Shown here one piece after another: positions 24,205-31,718 of a DNA stretch of 64,000 nucleotides. A program made the position numbers and the translations under genes. The notes under the pieces are model-generated. The model made no database searches. It saw only the letters and a program-made list of their open reading frames with translations, and was not told the DNA's origin. This stretch comes from an uncultured Aquimonas sp. (GTDB taxonomy: Bacteria > Pseudomonadota > Gammaproteobacteria > Xanthomonadales > Xanthomonadaceae). The stretch's first letter is position 1. The number at the start of each line of letters is the position of its first letter. The DNA is taken from NCBI RefSeq assembly GCF_937888285.1, contig NZ_CALART010000111.1:124001-188000 (forward strand). The letters run 5' to 3'.

Positions 24205-25963
24205 GGCTGCGCTGACCGCAGCGGAGCGGACTCGCCCCCCAGGGCGGCGCAGCTTTGTCTGGCGCGCCTGGGTCCTGCATGCGCTGCTGGCGTGCACGGC
24301 GGCCGCTGCCTCCGCCAGCGAAGCGCCGCGACCGGCGCCCGAACTGGGCCCCTGGCCGGATCCGATCGCCGAAGAGCCTCCCGCAGAGGGCGGTGAGACG
24401 CTGGCACTGCCGGCGATCGAGGACGATGCACGCGCCGTCCAGGAGGCTCTGCCCGAGCCCGCGGAGGCCACGCCCCCCGGCGCCATCGAAATGGGGCCGC
24501 CGGCGCCCGACACCTTTGCGCCGCCGGGCGATGCTCCGGCGTCCGTTCCGGGGCCTGTCGATGCAGCGGCCTCCGCAGGCGCTGCAGGCGTGAATGCTTC
24601 GCCTGACCCGGCTGCCGCAGCCGAAGTGCAGGGCGAAACGACGCAGGCAGACGCAGTGCTACCGCAGGCCCGACCTGATTCGGCGACCGCGGGTGATGGA
24701 CCCGCCGACTCGACGGCCGACCTCGCCGCCGACAGCGAGACCTTGCAGCGACTCGCCTACGACTGGCCGGGCCAGGCCGATGCCGGCCCACCCGCGATCG
24801 AACCGGTGGGCGACCCTGACAGTCCTGAGTTCGTCGGCCCGCGGGTGATCCGAAGCTTCAGCCTGCTGGGTGCCGAGGTCGAGCCGGGCACGCGTACCCG
24901 CCTGTACTGGAACGCCAGCCAGACCTATGCCGGTGGCGACATGCGCACGCCGGTCGACGTCGTGCACGGCGACCGCGCCGGACCGGTGCTGTGCCTCACC
25001 GCCGCGGTCCATGGCGACGAGCTGAACGGCGTCGAGGTCGTGCGCAGGGTGATGAAGGAGCTCTCGACCAGCCCGCTGGCTGGCACCGTGATCGGCGTGC
25101 CCGTGGTCAATCTGTTCGGCTTCAGCCGCAACTCGCGCTACCTGCCGGACCGCCGTGACCTCAATCGCTTCTTCCCCGGCAGCCCCACCGGCAGCATTGC
25201 CTCGCGCATCGCCCACAGCTTCTTCGATCAGGTGGCGCGCCATTGCGACGCCCTGGTCGACATGCACACCGGCAGCTTCGACCGCATCAACCTGCCGCAG
25301 GTGCGCGCCGACCTGCGCATACCGCACGTGCTGGAGTTCACCCGCGGATTCGGCGCCACTCCGGTCCTGCACAGCGCGGGTTCGCGCGGCATGCTGCGGG
25401 TGGCGGCCACCCAGGCCGGAATCCCCGCGGTGACCTTCGAAGTGGGCGGCCCGGGCGAGCTTGAGCCGCGCGAGATCGAGGCCGGCGTGCAGGCGCTGCT
25501 TACCCTGGTACACAAGCTCGGCATGGTGCGCGACAGCCCGGCATGGCTGGAGCCGCAGGCGATCTTCTACGAGTCGCGCTGGGTGCGCGCCAACCGCGGC
25601 GGCATGCTGATCAGCGACGTCAGCCTGGGGGAGCGCGTGCAGCGTGGGCAGCGCATCGGCCTGATCGTGGATCCGCTGGAGAACTCGGAAACGGACATCG
25701 TCGCGAGCGTGTCGGGACGCGTCATCGGCATGGCCCTGAACCAGGTGGTGCTGCCCGGCTATGCGATCTTCCACCTCGGCGAGGAGACCAGCGAAACCGG
25801 CGCGGTCACCCAGGCCGCGACCGGCCAGGCGGTGCTGCCCTTCGAGGAAGACGCGGGACGTCCGCCGGTCAATGGCGAGCCCGGACCCGACCCCATGGAA
25901 GATCCATCGGGCGATGCCGAAGTCGAAGGTGAGGGCGACGCGCGTGACGAGAACTACGAGTAG
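24191..25963 (+). CDS. Exported succinylglutamate desuccinylase/aspartoacylase-family protein
   Basis: The 590-residue protein starts with a basic segment and a hydrophobic signal (WVLHALLACTAAAASA), then about 170 residues of Pro/Ala/Asp-rich low-complexity linker. The C-terminal half is an AstE/AspA-type zinc carboxypeptidase fold. Ligands are His and Glu in AVHGDELNG and a second His in DMHTGSFD, followed by ITFEVGG-like and lipoyl-like beta segments (ISDVSLGERVQRGQRIGLI). The substrate is unknown; periplasmic acylase or peptidase activity is possible. The very acidic tail after residue 550 is unusual. The gene overlaps the zur stop by 14 bases, so co-transcription with zur is likely. Confidence 0.75.
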   Translation: MQAAEAALTAAERTRPPGRRSFVWRAWVLHALLACTAAAASASEAPRPAPELGPWPDPIAEEPPAEGGETLALPAIEDDARAVQEALPEPAEATPPGAIEMGPPAPDTFAPPGDAPASVPGPVDAAASAGAAGVNASPDPAAAAEVQGETTQADAVLPQARPDSATAGDGPADSTADLAADSETLQRLAYDWPGQADAGPPAIEPVGDPDSPEFVGPRVIRSFSLLGAEVEPGTRTRLYWNASQTYAGGDMRTPVDVVHGDRAGPVLCLTAAVHGDELNGVEVVRRVMKELSTSPLAGTVIGVPVVNLFGFSRNSRYLPDRRDLNRFFPGSPTGSIASRIAHSFFDQVARHCDALVDMHTGSFDRINLPQVRADLRIPHVLEFTRGFGATPVLHSAGSRGMLRVAATQAGIPAVTFEVGGPGELEPREIEAGVQALLTLVHKLGMVRDSPAWLEPQAIFYESRWVRANRGGMLISDVSLGERVQRGQRIGLIVDPLENSETDIVASVSGRVIGMALNQVVLPGYAIFHLGEETSETGAVTQAATGQAVLPFEEDAGRPPVNGEPGPDPMEDPSGDAEVEGEGDARDENYE

Positions 25964-25980
25964 CGGGGGTCGGTGGCGCG

Positions 25981-26760
25981 TCAGCCGTCGCCGCGCGGCT
26001 CCTCGCCCGGGCGCACGAACAGATAGCCGCGGGCGCGGATGGTCTTGATCAGCCGTGGCTGCGCGGGATCGTCGCCGATGCGCGCGCGCAGCTGCGAAAC
26101 CAGCAGGTCGATGCCGCGGTTCTGGCCGTCGTAGTCGATGCCGCGCAGGCCGCTGAACAGTTCCTGCCGCGACATCACCACGCCGGCGTTCCGCAGGAAC
26201 AGGCGCAGCAGGCCGAACTGCGCTTCGGTGAGGTCGATCGGCTCCCCCTGCACGCGCACTTCATGCGCACCCTCGTCGAGGGTGATGCCGGCCAGGCTCA
26301 GTACGGCGGGTGCGGCCGCACGCGCAGGGGTGGCCGCCGCGGCCGGCGGCACGCTGACCGGCACCGGGTCGCGGCGCAGCAGCGCCCGCACGCGCGCCAG
26401 CAGCACGCGAGGCTCGACGGGTTTGCGCACGTAGTCGTCCGCGCCCAGCTCCAGCCCCAGCACCTGGTCGATGCTGTCCTCGCGCGCGGTGAGCATCAGG
26501 ATGCGTCCGTGATACAGCGGCCGCACCTGCCGGCAGACGCCGAAGCCGTCTTCGCCGGGCAGCATCAGGTCGAGGATCACCAGCGCATAGGGCTCGGCGA
26601 GGATCCGCGCCACCGCGGCGCGACCGTTCGGTTCCAGGTCGACCTGGTAGCCCTGGGCGCCGAGGTATTCCTGCAGCAGGCTGCCGAGTTCGGGGTCGTC
26701 CTCGACGACCAGAAGGCGCAAGGGCGCAAGCTCAGTAGGGTCAGGCGTCAGCGGTTCCAT
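25981..26760 (-). CDS. OmpR-family response regulator (RstA-like)
   Basis: The 259-residue protein has a receiver (VVEDDPELG, acceptor Asp in LVILDLMLPGEDG, Thr in LMLTARED, Lys in VRKPVEP), a Pro/Ala-rich linker near residues 135-155 and a winged-helix domain (TEAQFGLLRLFL, GIDLLVSQLRARI). The RGIDYDGQNRGIDLLVSQLR stretch recalls RstA-type regulators. It is the last gene of the operon, overlapping the outer-membrane barrel gene by 13 bases; the cognate kinase lies at 28451-30028. TACARA direct repeats ahead of the operon are a candidate binding site. Confidence 0.9.
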   Translation of the reverse strand: MEPLTPDPTELAPLRLLVVEDDPELGSLLQEYLGAQGYQVDLEPNGRAAVARILAEPYALVILDLMLPGEDGFGVCRQVRPLYHGRILMLTAREDSIDQVLGLELGADDYVRKPVEPRVLLARVRALLRRDPVPVSVPPAAAATPARAAAPAVLSLAGITLDEGAHEVRVQGEPIDLTEAQFGLLRLFLRNAGVVMSRQELFSGLRGIDYDGQNRGIDLLVSQLRARIGDDPAQPRLIKTIRARGYLFVRPGEEPRGDG

Positions 26761-28076
26761 TCGATTCCGACATCGATGCTGGTACGGTCCAGAGAAGCCT
26801 CGATGCCGCCAATCGCGGACAGCTGCCGGCGCAGCCGCAGCTGCAGGCTCCAGCGGGCATCGAGGTGATAGCGATAACGGGCTTCAAGGCTGCGGTAGAT
26901 CAATCGGTTGACGCCGAAGGTGACCGGCTTGGGCGGGCCTTCGTCGCTGTCGAAGTCGACCGGCGGCAGCACGACCGGCGGTTGGCCGCTGCCCCCGCGG
27001 TAGCGATAGCGGCTGTCGTCCAGAGACAGTGACCATTCGTGCGATTCGCTGCTGCGCCCGGCGTGGAGGCTGGCGCGTTCGAGATCGCGCGACTGAACCC
27101 GGCTGCGCGCCTGCTCCTCGCGGTACTCCAGGTCGGCGGCCAGCCACCACTGCACCTCGCGGCCGAAGATCAGCTGGCCGCGCAGGCTGCCGGCCCAGTG
27201 CAGGGCGTCGAGTCCGGCGAAGCGGCTGCTGTCGTAGCGGCGCGCTGCGCGCTCCAGGCCAATCCGCAGCGACAGCGGGTCGTGGCTGAAGCCAGCGGCG
27301 AGTTCGAGGCTGCCGTCGCTGAGCAGGGGTTCGCCTTCGCGGTTGAGGTGGCGCAGGCCCGGTGCCAGCGACAGGCCGAACAGTCCGCTTGGACGCCACT
27401 CGACGCCGCCGCGCAGGCGCAGGTCGGCGAGGTCGAACTCGCTTTGCCGGGCATAGCGGCGCAGGTTCAGGTCGGCGTCGAAGCGGCTGTTGATCGTGCC
27501 CGTGCCGACGCTGCGCAGGCGCAGGCGGCCCGCGGCTTCGGTGTACTCATCCGGACTGCCGCCGATGGTGCCGATGGCCGTGCTGGTGCCTTCGCGACGC
27601 GCGTCGAAGTCGGCGAAGCTGGCCACGTTGTCGTCATGGCCGAGGGCGAGGCGCATGCCGAAGCGGGTGGTGGCGCGTGAGGTCAGGCGGAAGCGGGCCT
27701 CGTCACGCAGGGCCTGGAGGTTGGCGCGGACGTTGCGCGGAAGCTCCAGTGCAAGCAGGCCGTCGATCTCGTCGATGCTTTCCTGCATGCGATGCAGGCG
27801 ATACAGGCTGAGCGCACGTTCGGCGCGGGCGCGCAGGCGCTGCGGGTGCTCCGCGATCAGGGCGTCCAGCCATTCCAGGGCGGCAAGCTCGCCCTGTTCC
27901 TCGCGCGCGGCGAGCGCGGCTTCGAGGCAGGCCTCGGGCTCGGGGCACTCGGGTACGGCGGCATGCAAGAGGCCGGACGGCCCGAAGGGAACCAGACCGG
28001 CAAGGAGCAGTCGGCCGGCAAGCGGCAGTCGCGCGGAAGTGATGGAGCGGCGCGTCGTCCGATCAGGTGCCGTCAT
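26748..28076 (-). CDS. Exported TPR plus beta-barrel outer-membrane protein (Slam/DUF560-like)
   Basis: The 442-residue protein has a signal-like N-terminus ending near LLHAAVPE. Two or three TPR-like helical repeats follow (residues 45-140, with ACLEAALAAREEQGELAALE and ARAERALSLYRLHRMQESI). A long run of amphipathic beta strands then extends to the end. The junction FGMRLALGHDDNVASF resembles the GYDSNVN region of surface-lipoprotein-assembly-modulator (Slam, DUF560) proteins. Slam proteins move cargo to the cell surface. The small exported protein encoded just upstream, with a 14-base overlap, could be cargo or an accessory factor. The assignment is structural, not a clear homology, and a porin or PgaA-like role is possible. 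Confidence 0.6.
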   Translation of the reverse strand: MTAPDRTTRRSITSARLPLAGRLLLAGLVPFGPSGLLHAAVPECPEPEACLEAALAAREEQGELAALEWLDALIAEHPQRLRARAERALSLYRLHRMQESIDEIDGLLALELPRNVRANLQALRDEARFRLTSRATTRFGMRLALGHDDNVASFADFDARREGTSTAIGTIGGSPDEYTEAAGRLRLRSVGTGTINSRFDADLNLRRYARQSEFDLADLRLRGGVEWRPSGLFGLSLAPGLRHLNREGEPLLSDGSLELAAGFSHDPLSLRIGLERAARRYDSSRFAGLDALHWAGSLRGQLIFGREVQWWLAADLEYREEQARSRVQSRDLERASLHAGRSSESHEWSLSLDDSRYRYRGGSGQPPVVLPPVDFDSDEGPPKPVTFGVNRLIYRSLEARYRYHLDARWSLQLRLRRQLSAIGGIEASLDRTSIDVGIEWNR

Positions 28077-28431
28077 CGGGCTTGGGCGGCGGCGGCAGGG
28101 TGATTCGGCCGCTGTCCCAGAGGTTTAGATCGATTTCGCCATTGTCGACATTGCGGTCGGCGGGGTCGCTGCGTACGGCAGCATCGATCGGTTCGGGGTT
28201 GGGGGCGCGGTCGCGCTGGCCGAGAGCCAGCAACGGATCGCGTCCGGCGCGCCGGGGCGCGCGGTTCCAGATTCCCCAATCCTCGGCGGCGGGCTTGGTC
28301 GCTGCCACCGCTGCCGCTTCGGCCTTGTCGGCACTGCGGTCGCGGGAGCTGCGGGAAGGATCTGCGGCCAGGGCGTCAGCCTGGGCGGCGCAGAGCAGGA
28401 CAGCCAGCATCGCGAGCGATTGGGTCTTCAT
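28063..28431 (-). CDS. Small exported protein of unknown function
   Basis: The 122-residue protein has a clean signal peptide (MKTQSLAMLAVLLCAAQADALA). The mature region of about 100 residues is rich in Asp, Arg, Pro and Ala and ends in a Pro-run. There is no lipobox and no recognisable domain. Motifs such as DWGIWNRAPRRAGRDPLLAL look ordered, while the rest is probably flexible. It starts 19 bases after the kinase gene and overlaps the barrel gene by 14 bases, so it is a core part of this operon. A role as partner of the barrel protein or as signal input for the kinase is inferred from position only. Confidence 0.7.
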   Translation of the reverse strand: MKTQSLAMLAVLLCAAQADALAADPSRSSRDRSADKAEAAAVAATKPAAEDWGIWNRAPRRAGRDPLLALGQRDRAPNPEPIDAAVRSDPADRNVDNGEIDLNLWDSGRITLPPPPKPDDGT

Positions 28432-28450
28432 GACGCGCGAGTGTAGCTGT

Positions 28451-30028
28451 TCATGATCGTGCAGGCGAGGGGGTGGCGCTGCCAGCGGCCCAGGGCAGCT
28501 CCAGCTCGAAGCGGGCGCCGCCCAGCGCGGCGACGCCGCAGGCGATGCGGCCACCGTGGCGTTCGGCAATCCGGCGGACGATGGCGAGGCCCAGGCCATA
28601 GCCCCCCGAACTCTTGCTTCGAGTCTCGTCGAGGCGCGAGAACGGCTCGAAGATCCGCTCGCGCTGGGACTCGGGGACACCGGGGCCGTCGTCCTCGACG
28701 GCGATGCTTACGCCACCCGGCGCTTCGCGCAGCTGCACGGCCACCCGGGAGTGGGCATGGCGCAGCGCATTGCCCAGCAGGTTCTGCACTGCCCGGCGCA
28801 GCAAGGCGCGGTCGGCCGAAAGGGGGCGCTGGGTGGGCGGCAGGTCGATCGACAGGGCGATATCGCGGGCGAGCAGGCTCTGGTCCCGCAGCACATCGCC
28901 GAGCTCCTGGGCGACATCGAAGGCCTGGGTGGCCAGGACCATGCCGCCCTCGTCGAGCCGCGAGTAGGTGATGGAGGCGTCGATGAGACTCTCAAGCTCA
29001 TCGAGGTCGCGGCGGATGCCGGCCACGCGCTCATGCTGTGACTCGTCCACCCGCAGCAGCTCCAGCCGCAGGCGGACCCGCGCCACCGGCGTTCGCAGGT
29101 CGTGGGAAATCCCCTGTACGAGCTCCTGCTGGGCGCGCAGCAGGCTGCGGATGCGGGCGGCCATGCGATGGGTGGACTGCGCAAGCCTTCCGATCGCATC
29201 GGGCGAGGTCGGGCCCAGCTCGCCCAGCTCGAAGTCCGCGGTGCCGAAGCGCGACAGCGCGCGATCGATGCGCTGCAGCCGCCGCTCGAGGCTGCGGATC
29301 GCCCACATGGCGACGGCGGAGAAGGCCAGGGCCGCCGCGACGATGACCGACAGCACCACGGGCAGGGGCAGGGGCCCCAGGCTCGGGACGGGACCCACGG
29401 CGAGCACGTCGCCGCGCTGGCCGTAGGGCGCGAAGAAGCGGGTGCTCGGACGGCCACCATCGCGCCATTCGATCTGCATCACGACTTCGCCGGCGGCGAT
29501 GCGCTCGCGCTGGCGTGGATCCAGCTCGACCTCGTCGAGACCCAGGTGGCGCACCGGATAAGGCAGGCTGTCGGCGATCCGCTGCAGGGCCTCGCGCTGC
29601 GTGTCCGGCGGCAGTCGCCCCAGCTCGTTGAGCAGGAAGAAGGTGGTGGCCCGCCACTGCTGTTCCGTCCAGTTCTGGAACAGCAGCACCAGCTGCTCGT
29701 TGTCGCTGCCGGGCAGGGCCAGTCGCGCCCGGTACTGCTGCTCGCCGGTGCGCTCGACCACCAGGGTGCGCGGCGGTTGCGGGGTCGTCTCGACGCGCAG
29801 TTCGGCGGTCAGCAGGCGTGCGGCGATGTCCAGCCAGCGCTGGCGCTCTTCGCCCGAGTGGCGGGCGACGCCTTCCGACATGAGCTGCATGGGCGCCGTA
29901 AGCACTGCTTCCCGATAGTTCGCCGCGCGCAGGGATTCGATCAGTCCGAGGCCCGCCAGCACGCCGCCGGCGATGACCAGCATCGCCAGGATCAGGCCGA
30001 CATAGAGGCGGACGAACAGGCTGGACAC
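28451..30028 (-). CDS. Sensor histidine kinase (RstB-like)
   Basis: The 525-residue inner-membrane kinase has a transmembrane helix near residues 8-30, a periplasmic sensor of about 185 residues, a second helix near 218-245 and a HAMP linker. The phospho-acceptor His lies in GISHDLRTPVARVRLR. The ATPase domain carries the N box LLGNALRHA, G1 in EDDGPGVPE and G2 in GGYGLGLAIVRRI. The H-box form resembles RstB. The start is a GTG at 30028. It heads a four-gene operon whose last gene is the response regulator, an order that is unusual because regulators normally come first. Confidence 0.93.
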   Translation of the reverse strand: MSSLFVRLYVGLILAMLVIAGGVLAGLGLIESLRAANYREAVLTAPMQLMSEGVARHSGEERQRWLDIAARLLTAELRVETTPQPPRTLVVERTGEQQYRARLALPGSDNEQLVLLFQNWTEQQWRATTFFLLNELGRLPPDTQREALQRIADSLPYPVRHLGLDEVELDPRQRERIAAGEVVMQIEWRDGGRPSTRFFAPYGQRGDVLAVGPVPSLGPLPLPVVLSVIVAAALAFSAVAMWAIRSLERRLQRIDRALSRFGTADFELGELGPTSPDAIGRLAQSTHRMAARIRSLLRAQQELVQGISHDLRTPVARVRLRLELLRVDESQHERVAGIRRDLDELESLIDASITYSRLDEGGMVLATQAFDVAQELGDVLRDQSLLARDIALSIDLPPTQRPLSADRALLRRAVQNLLGNALRHAHSRVAVQLREAPGGVSIAVEDDGPGVPESQRERIFEPFSRLDETRSKSSGGYGLGLAIVRRIAERHGGRIACGVAALGGARFELELPWAAGSATPSPARS

Positions 30029-30105
30029 GAGTGGATCGACACCGGAAATCGCCCGAGCACAGGCCGGCGCACGCTAACACGCAGGGCGAGCTGGCGCAGG
30101 CCCGC

Positions 30106-30136
30106 CTACAAAGCGGATACAAAGGTCGGACACAGG
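30106..30136. promoter_or_regulatory. Direct repeats TACAAAG with 11-bp period (response-regulator site)
   Basis: TACAAAG occurs at 30107-30113 and 30118-30124. A weaker third copy (5 of 7 matches) lies at 30129-30135, all with an 11-base period. Tandem half-sites with this spacing are typical of OmpR-family regulators. The site lies between the divergent kinase operon and the exported-protein gene at 30260. Confidence 0.55.
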
Positions 30137-30259
30137 CTGCGCTGCGCTGATCGGCTGCTACGCAAGCCCCACATTCGGGGGACTGAAAACAAGGCGCCCG
30201 CGTGGTTTGCTCCACAGCATCGCCGCAGCATGCCGGCCCACGAAAGGAATTCGCCCACC

Positions 30260-30841
30260 ATGCGCTTCAGCCTGCACTCGCTGGTCCCCGTGGCCGTGCT
30301 GCTGCTGACTGCCGCGGCCGTCGCCAGTGCGCTGCAGCCCGAGGCTGTCCGGCCCGAGTCCGGCGTCGCCGCGGCGCGGGCGCCGACGGGCGGTCAGCTG
30401 AGTGCGCGCGGGCTGTGGGCGGACGCGCGCGGCAACACCGTGCTGGTCAGCGAGCGTCTGCCGTTGGACGCCGCCGACCGGCCGCCGGCCGTCGAGCTGC
30501 GCTACTTCGACGCGCTGGGGCGCACTGCCTGGCTGCTGAGCCTGGGCGAGGGCGCAGTGACGTCACTGGTCGAAGATCACGAGGTGCTGTATCTCGCGCT
30601 GGCGCGTCCGACCTCGGCGGCCTTCCCGGACGCCCGCACCACCCTGTTGGCGATCGCGATGGACTCGGGCGCGATGCGCTGGAAGCTGGAGCTGGAGGGC
30701 GAGGTCACCGATCTGCTCGCCGACGGCGCCGGCGGCTTGCGGGCGCGCAGCCTGCGCACCGAGCGCAGTGGCGCATCCAGCGAACATCTGCTCAGCCTGC
30801 GCGACGGCGCGCTGCTGTGGGATGTGGCGCTTGATGACTGA
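30260..30841 (+). CDS. Exported protein of unknown function
   Basis: The 193-residue protein has a signal peptide (MRFSLHSLVPVAVLLLTAAAVASA). The mature part has repeated beta-strand-like units, for example AVELRYFDALGRTAWLLSLGEG and SGAMRWKLELEGEVTDLLADG. They recall PQQ/WD-type blades but are too few for a full propeller. The ATG at 30260 has AAAGGA 9-14 bases upstream. It diverges from the RstB-like kinase operon across a 231-base gap containing TACAAAG repeats, so it may be controlled by the same regulator. Its function is unknown. Confidence 0.7.
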   Translation: MRFSLHSLVPVAVLLLTAAAVASALQPEAVRPESGVAAARAPTGGQLSARGLWADARGNTVLVSERLPLDAADRPPAVELRYFDALGRTAWLLSLGEGAVTSLVEDHEVLYLALARPTSAAFPDARTTLLAIAMDSGAMRWKLELEGEVTDLLADGAGGLRARSLRTERSGASSEHLLSLRDGALLWDVALDD

Positions 30842-31039
30842 CACAGGGCCACGGAGCGCGGCCGTTCCGGCTGCACCGCTCTGGCGCCGCGGTTGCGATC
30901 GGCCGCAGGCGCGGGTGGTTCGAGCGAATTCAGGTGTCTGTCGCGGCGCACCGCGCCAGCGGCGTGATCAGGAGGATGAAGCGGCAAGGCGCACTGCTGG
31001 CGCGCCGCGTGTTGTCCATGAACCCGAAGGAGGTGGCCC

Positions 31040-31273
31040 ATGCTGATCCTGTCGTTCGTGTTCCTGCTGCTGGCCCTGGGAGCCTTCTGGCTGACCAGCG
31101 CGCACCCGGCGCGCAACGTGCTGCGCCTGCGGAAGACGCTTGTTTCCTTCTTCCTGGTGCTCGGATTCCTGAGCCTCGGCTTCCAGTTCGTGCTGGACCC
31201 TCCGCTGGGTCCCCGCGAGTCGGTCCTGTCGCTGCAGGCGGGCGGCACCGCATCGGTAGCGGGCAGCCGCTGA
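31040..31273 (+). CDS. Small two-helix membrane protein
   Basis: The 77-residue protein has two hydrophobic helices (residues 2-20 and 34-53) separated by a basic loop (HPARNVLRLRK). A short polar tail of about 24 residues follows. An AAGGAGG Shine-Dalgarno lies 7 bases before the ATG, the best in the region, which supports a real gene. No known family was recognised. The gap of 198 bases from the preceding gene leaves its operon status open. Confidence 0.65.
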   Translation: MLILSFVFLLLALGAFWLTSAHPARNVLRLRKTLVSFFLVLGFLSLGFQFVLDPPLGPRESVLSLQAGGTASVAGSR

Positions 31274-31718
31274 GCGGTCACGTGCCGTGTTCTGCCGCGT
31301 CCCGGCGCGGCGCATTCCGCGTCAAGTCCTAGTTCCGTGTCCTTACGCTCTTGGCTTTTCTATCCCGCGGTGCGCTTGAGCACCGCGCGCAGTCGGCGGC
31401 GCCGATCGGCAGGGAGGCCGGTGCGGGCCCATGCGGCGATTTTCTTGCCGCCTACCCGTCTTCGTTTCCGGCCCGGCTGCCCTGCAGTGCGGCGCAGGCC
31501 AGGCCGGAAGCCCGGGACAGTTCGCGACAGACGACGGCGGGTCCAGGGGTGGAGCCCGTCGTCGTCCACGCGGCGTGTGCCGCACTCGCAGGGCTGCTGA
31601 TCGGAGGCCTGCGGCGCCGGGGATGGCAGCTCGGGCGCGCCCAGGCTGCGCGGAGACCGGACCGACGTCGAACTGTCGCCGTTGGTCCGATCCCGCAGCA
31701 GATTGCCGGGATTGCGCC
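31274..31718. other. 445-base intergenic region without a supported gene
   Basis: This stretch lies between the small membrane protein and the convergent ZnuD-like receptor gene. Open frames exist on both strands, but none has a ribosome site or family features. An 8-bp hairpin at 31366-31387 has no T-tract. A decayed gene cannot be excluded. Confidence 0.5.

Noticed and set aside
22033..24513. A very long minus-strand frame running over gltX and zur into the cyclophilin gene
   Set aside because: Only its last 213 residues make a real protein (the cyclophilin). The upstream part is antisense to gltX and zur and has no family features.
31360..31718. Open frames on both strands downstream of the ZnuD-like receptor
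   Set aside because: They lack a ribosome site, signal peptide or recognised motif and change composition along their length, so I cannot support a gene.
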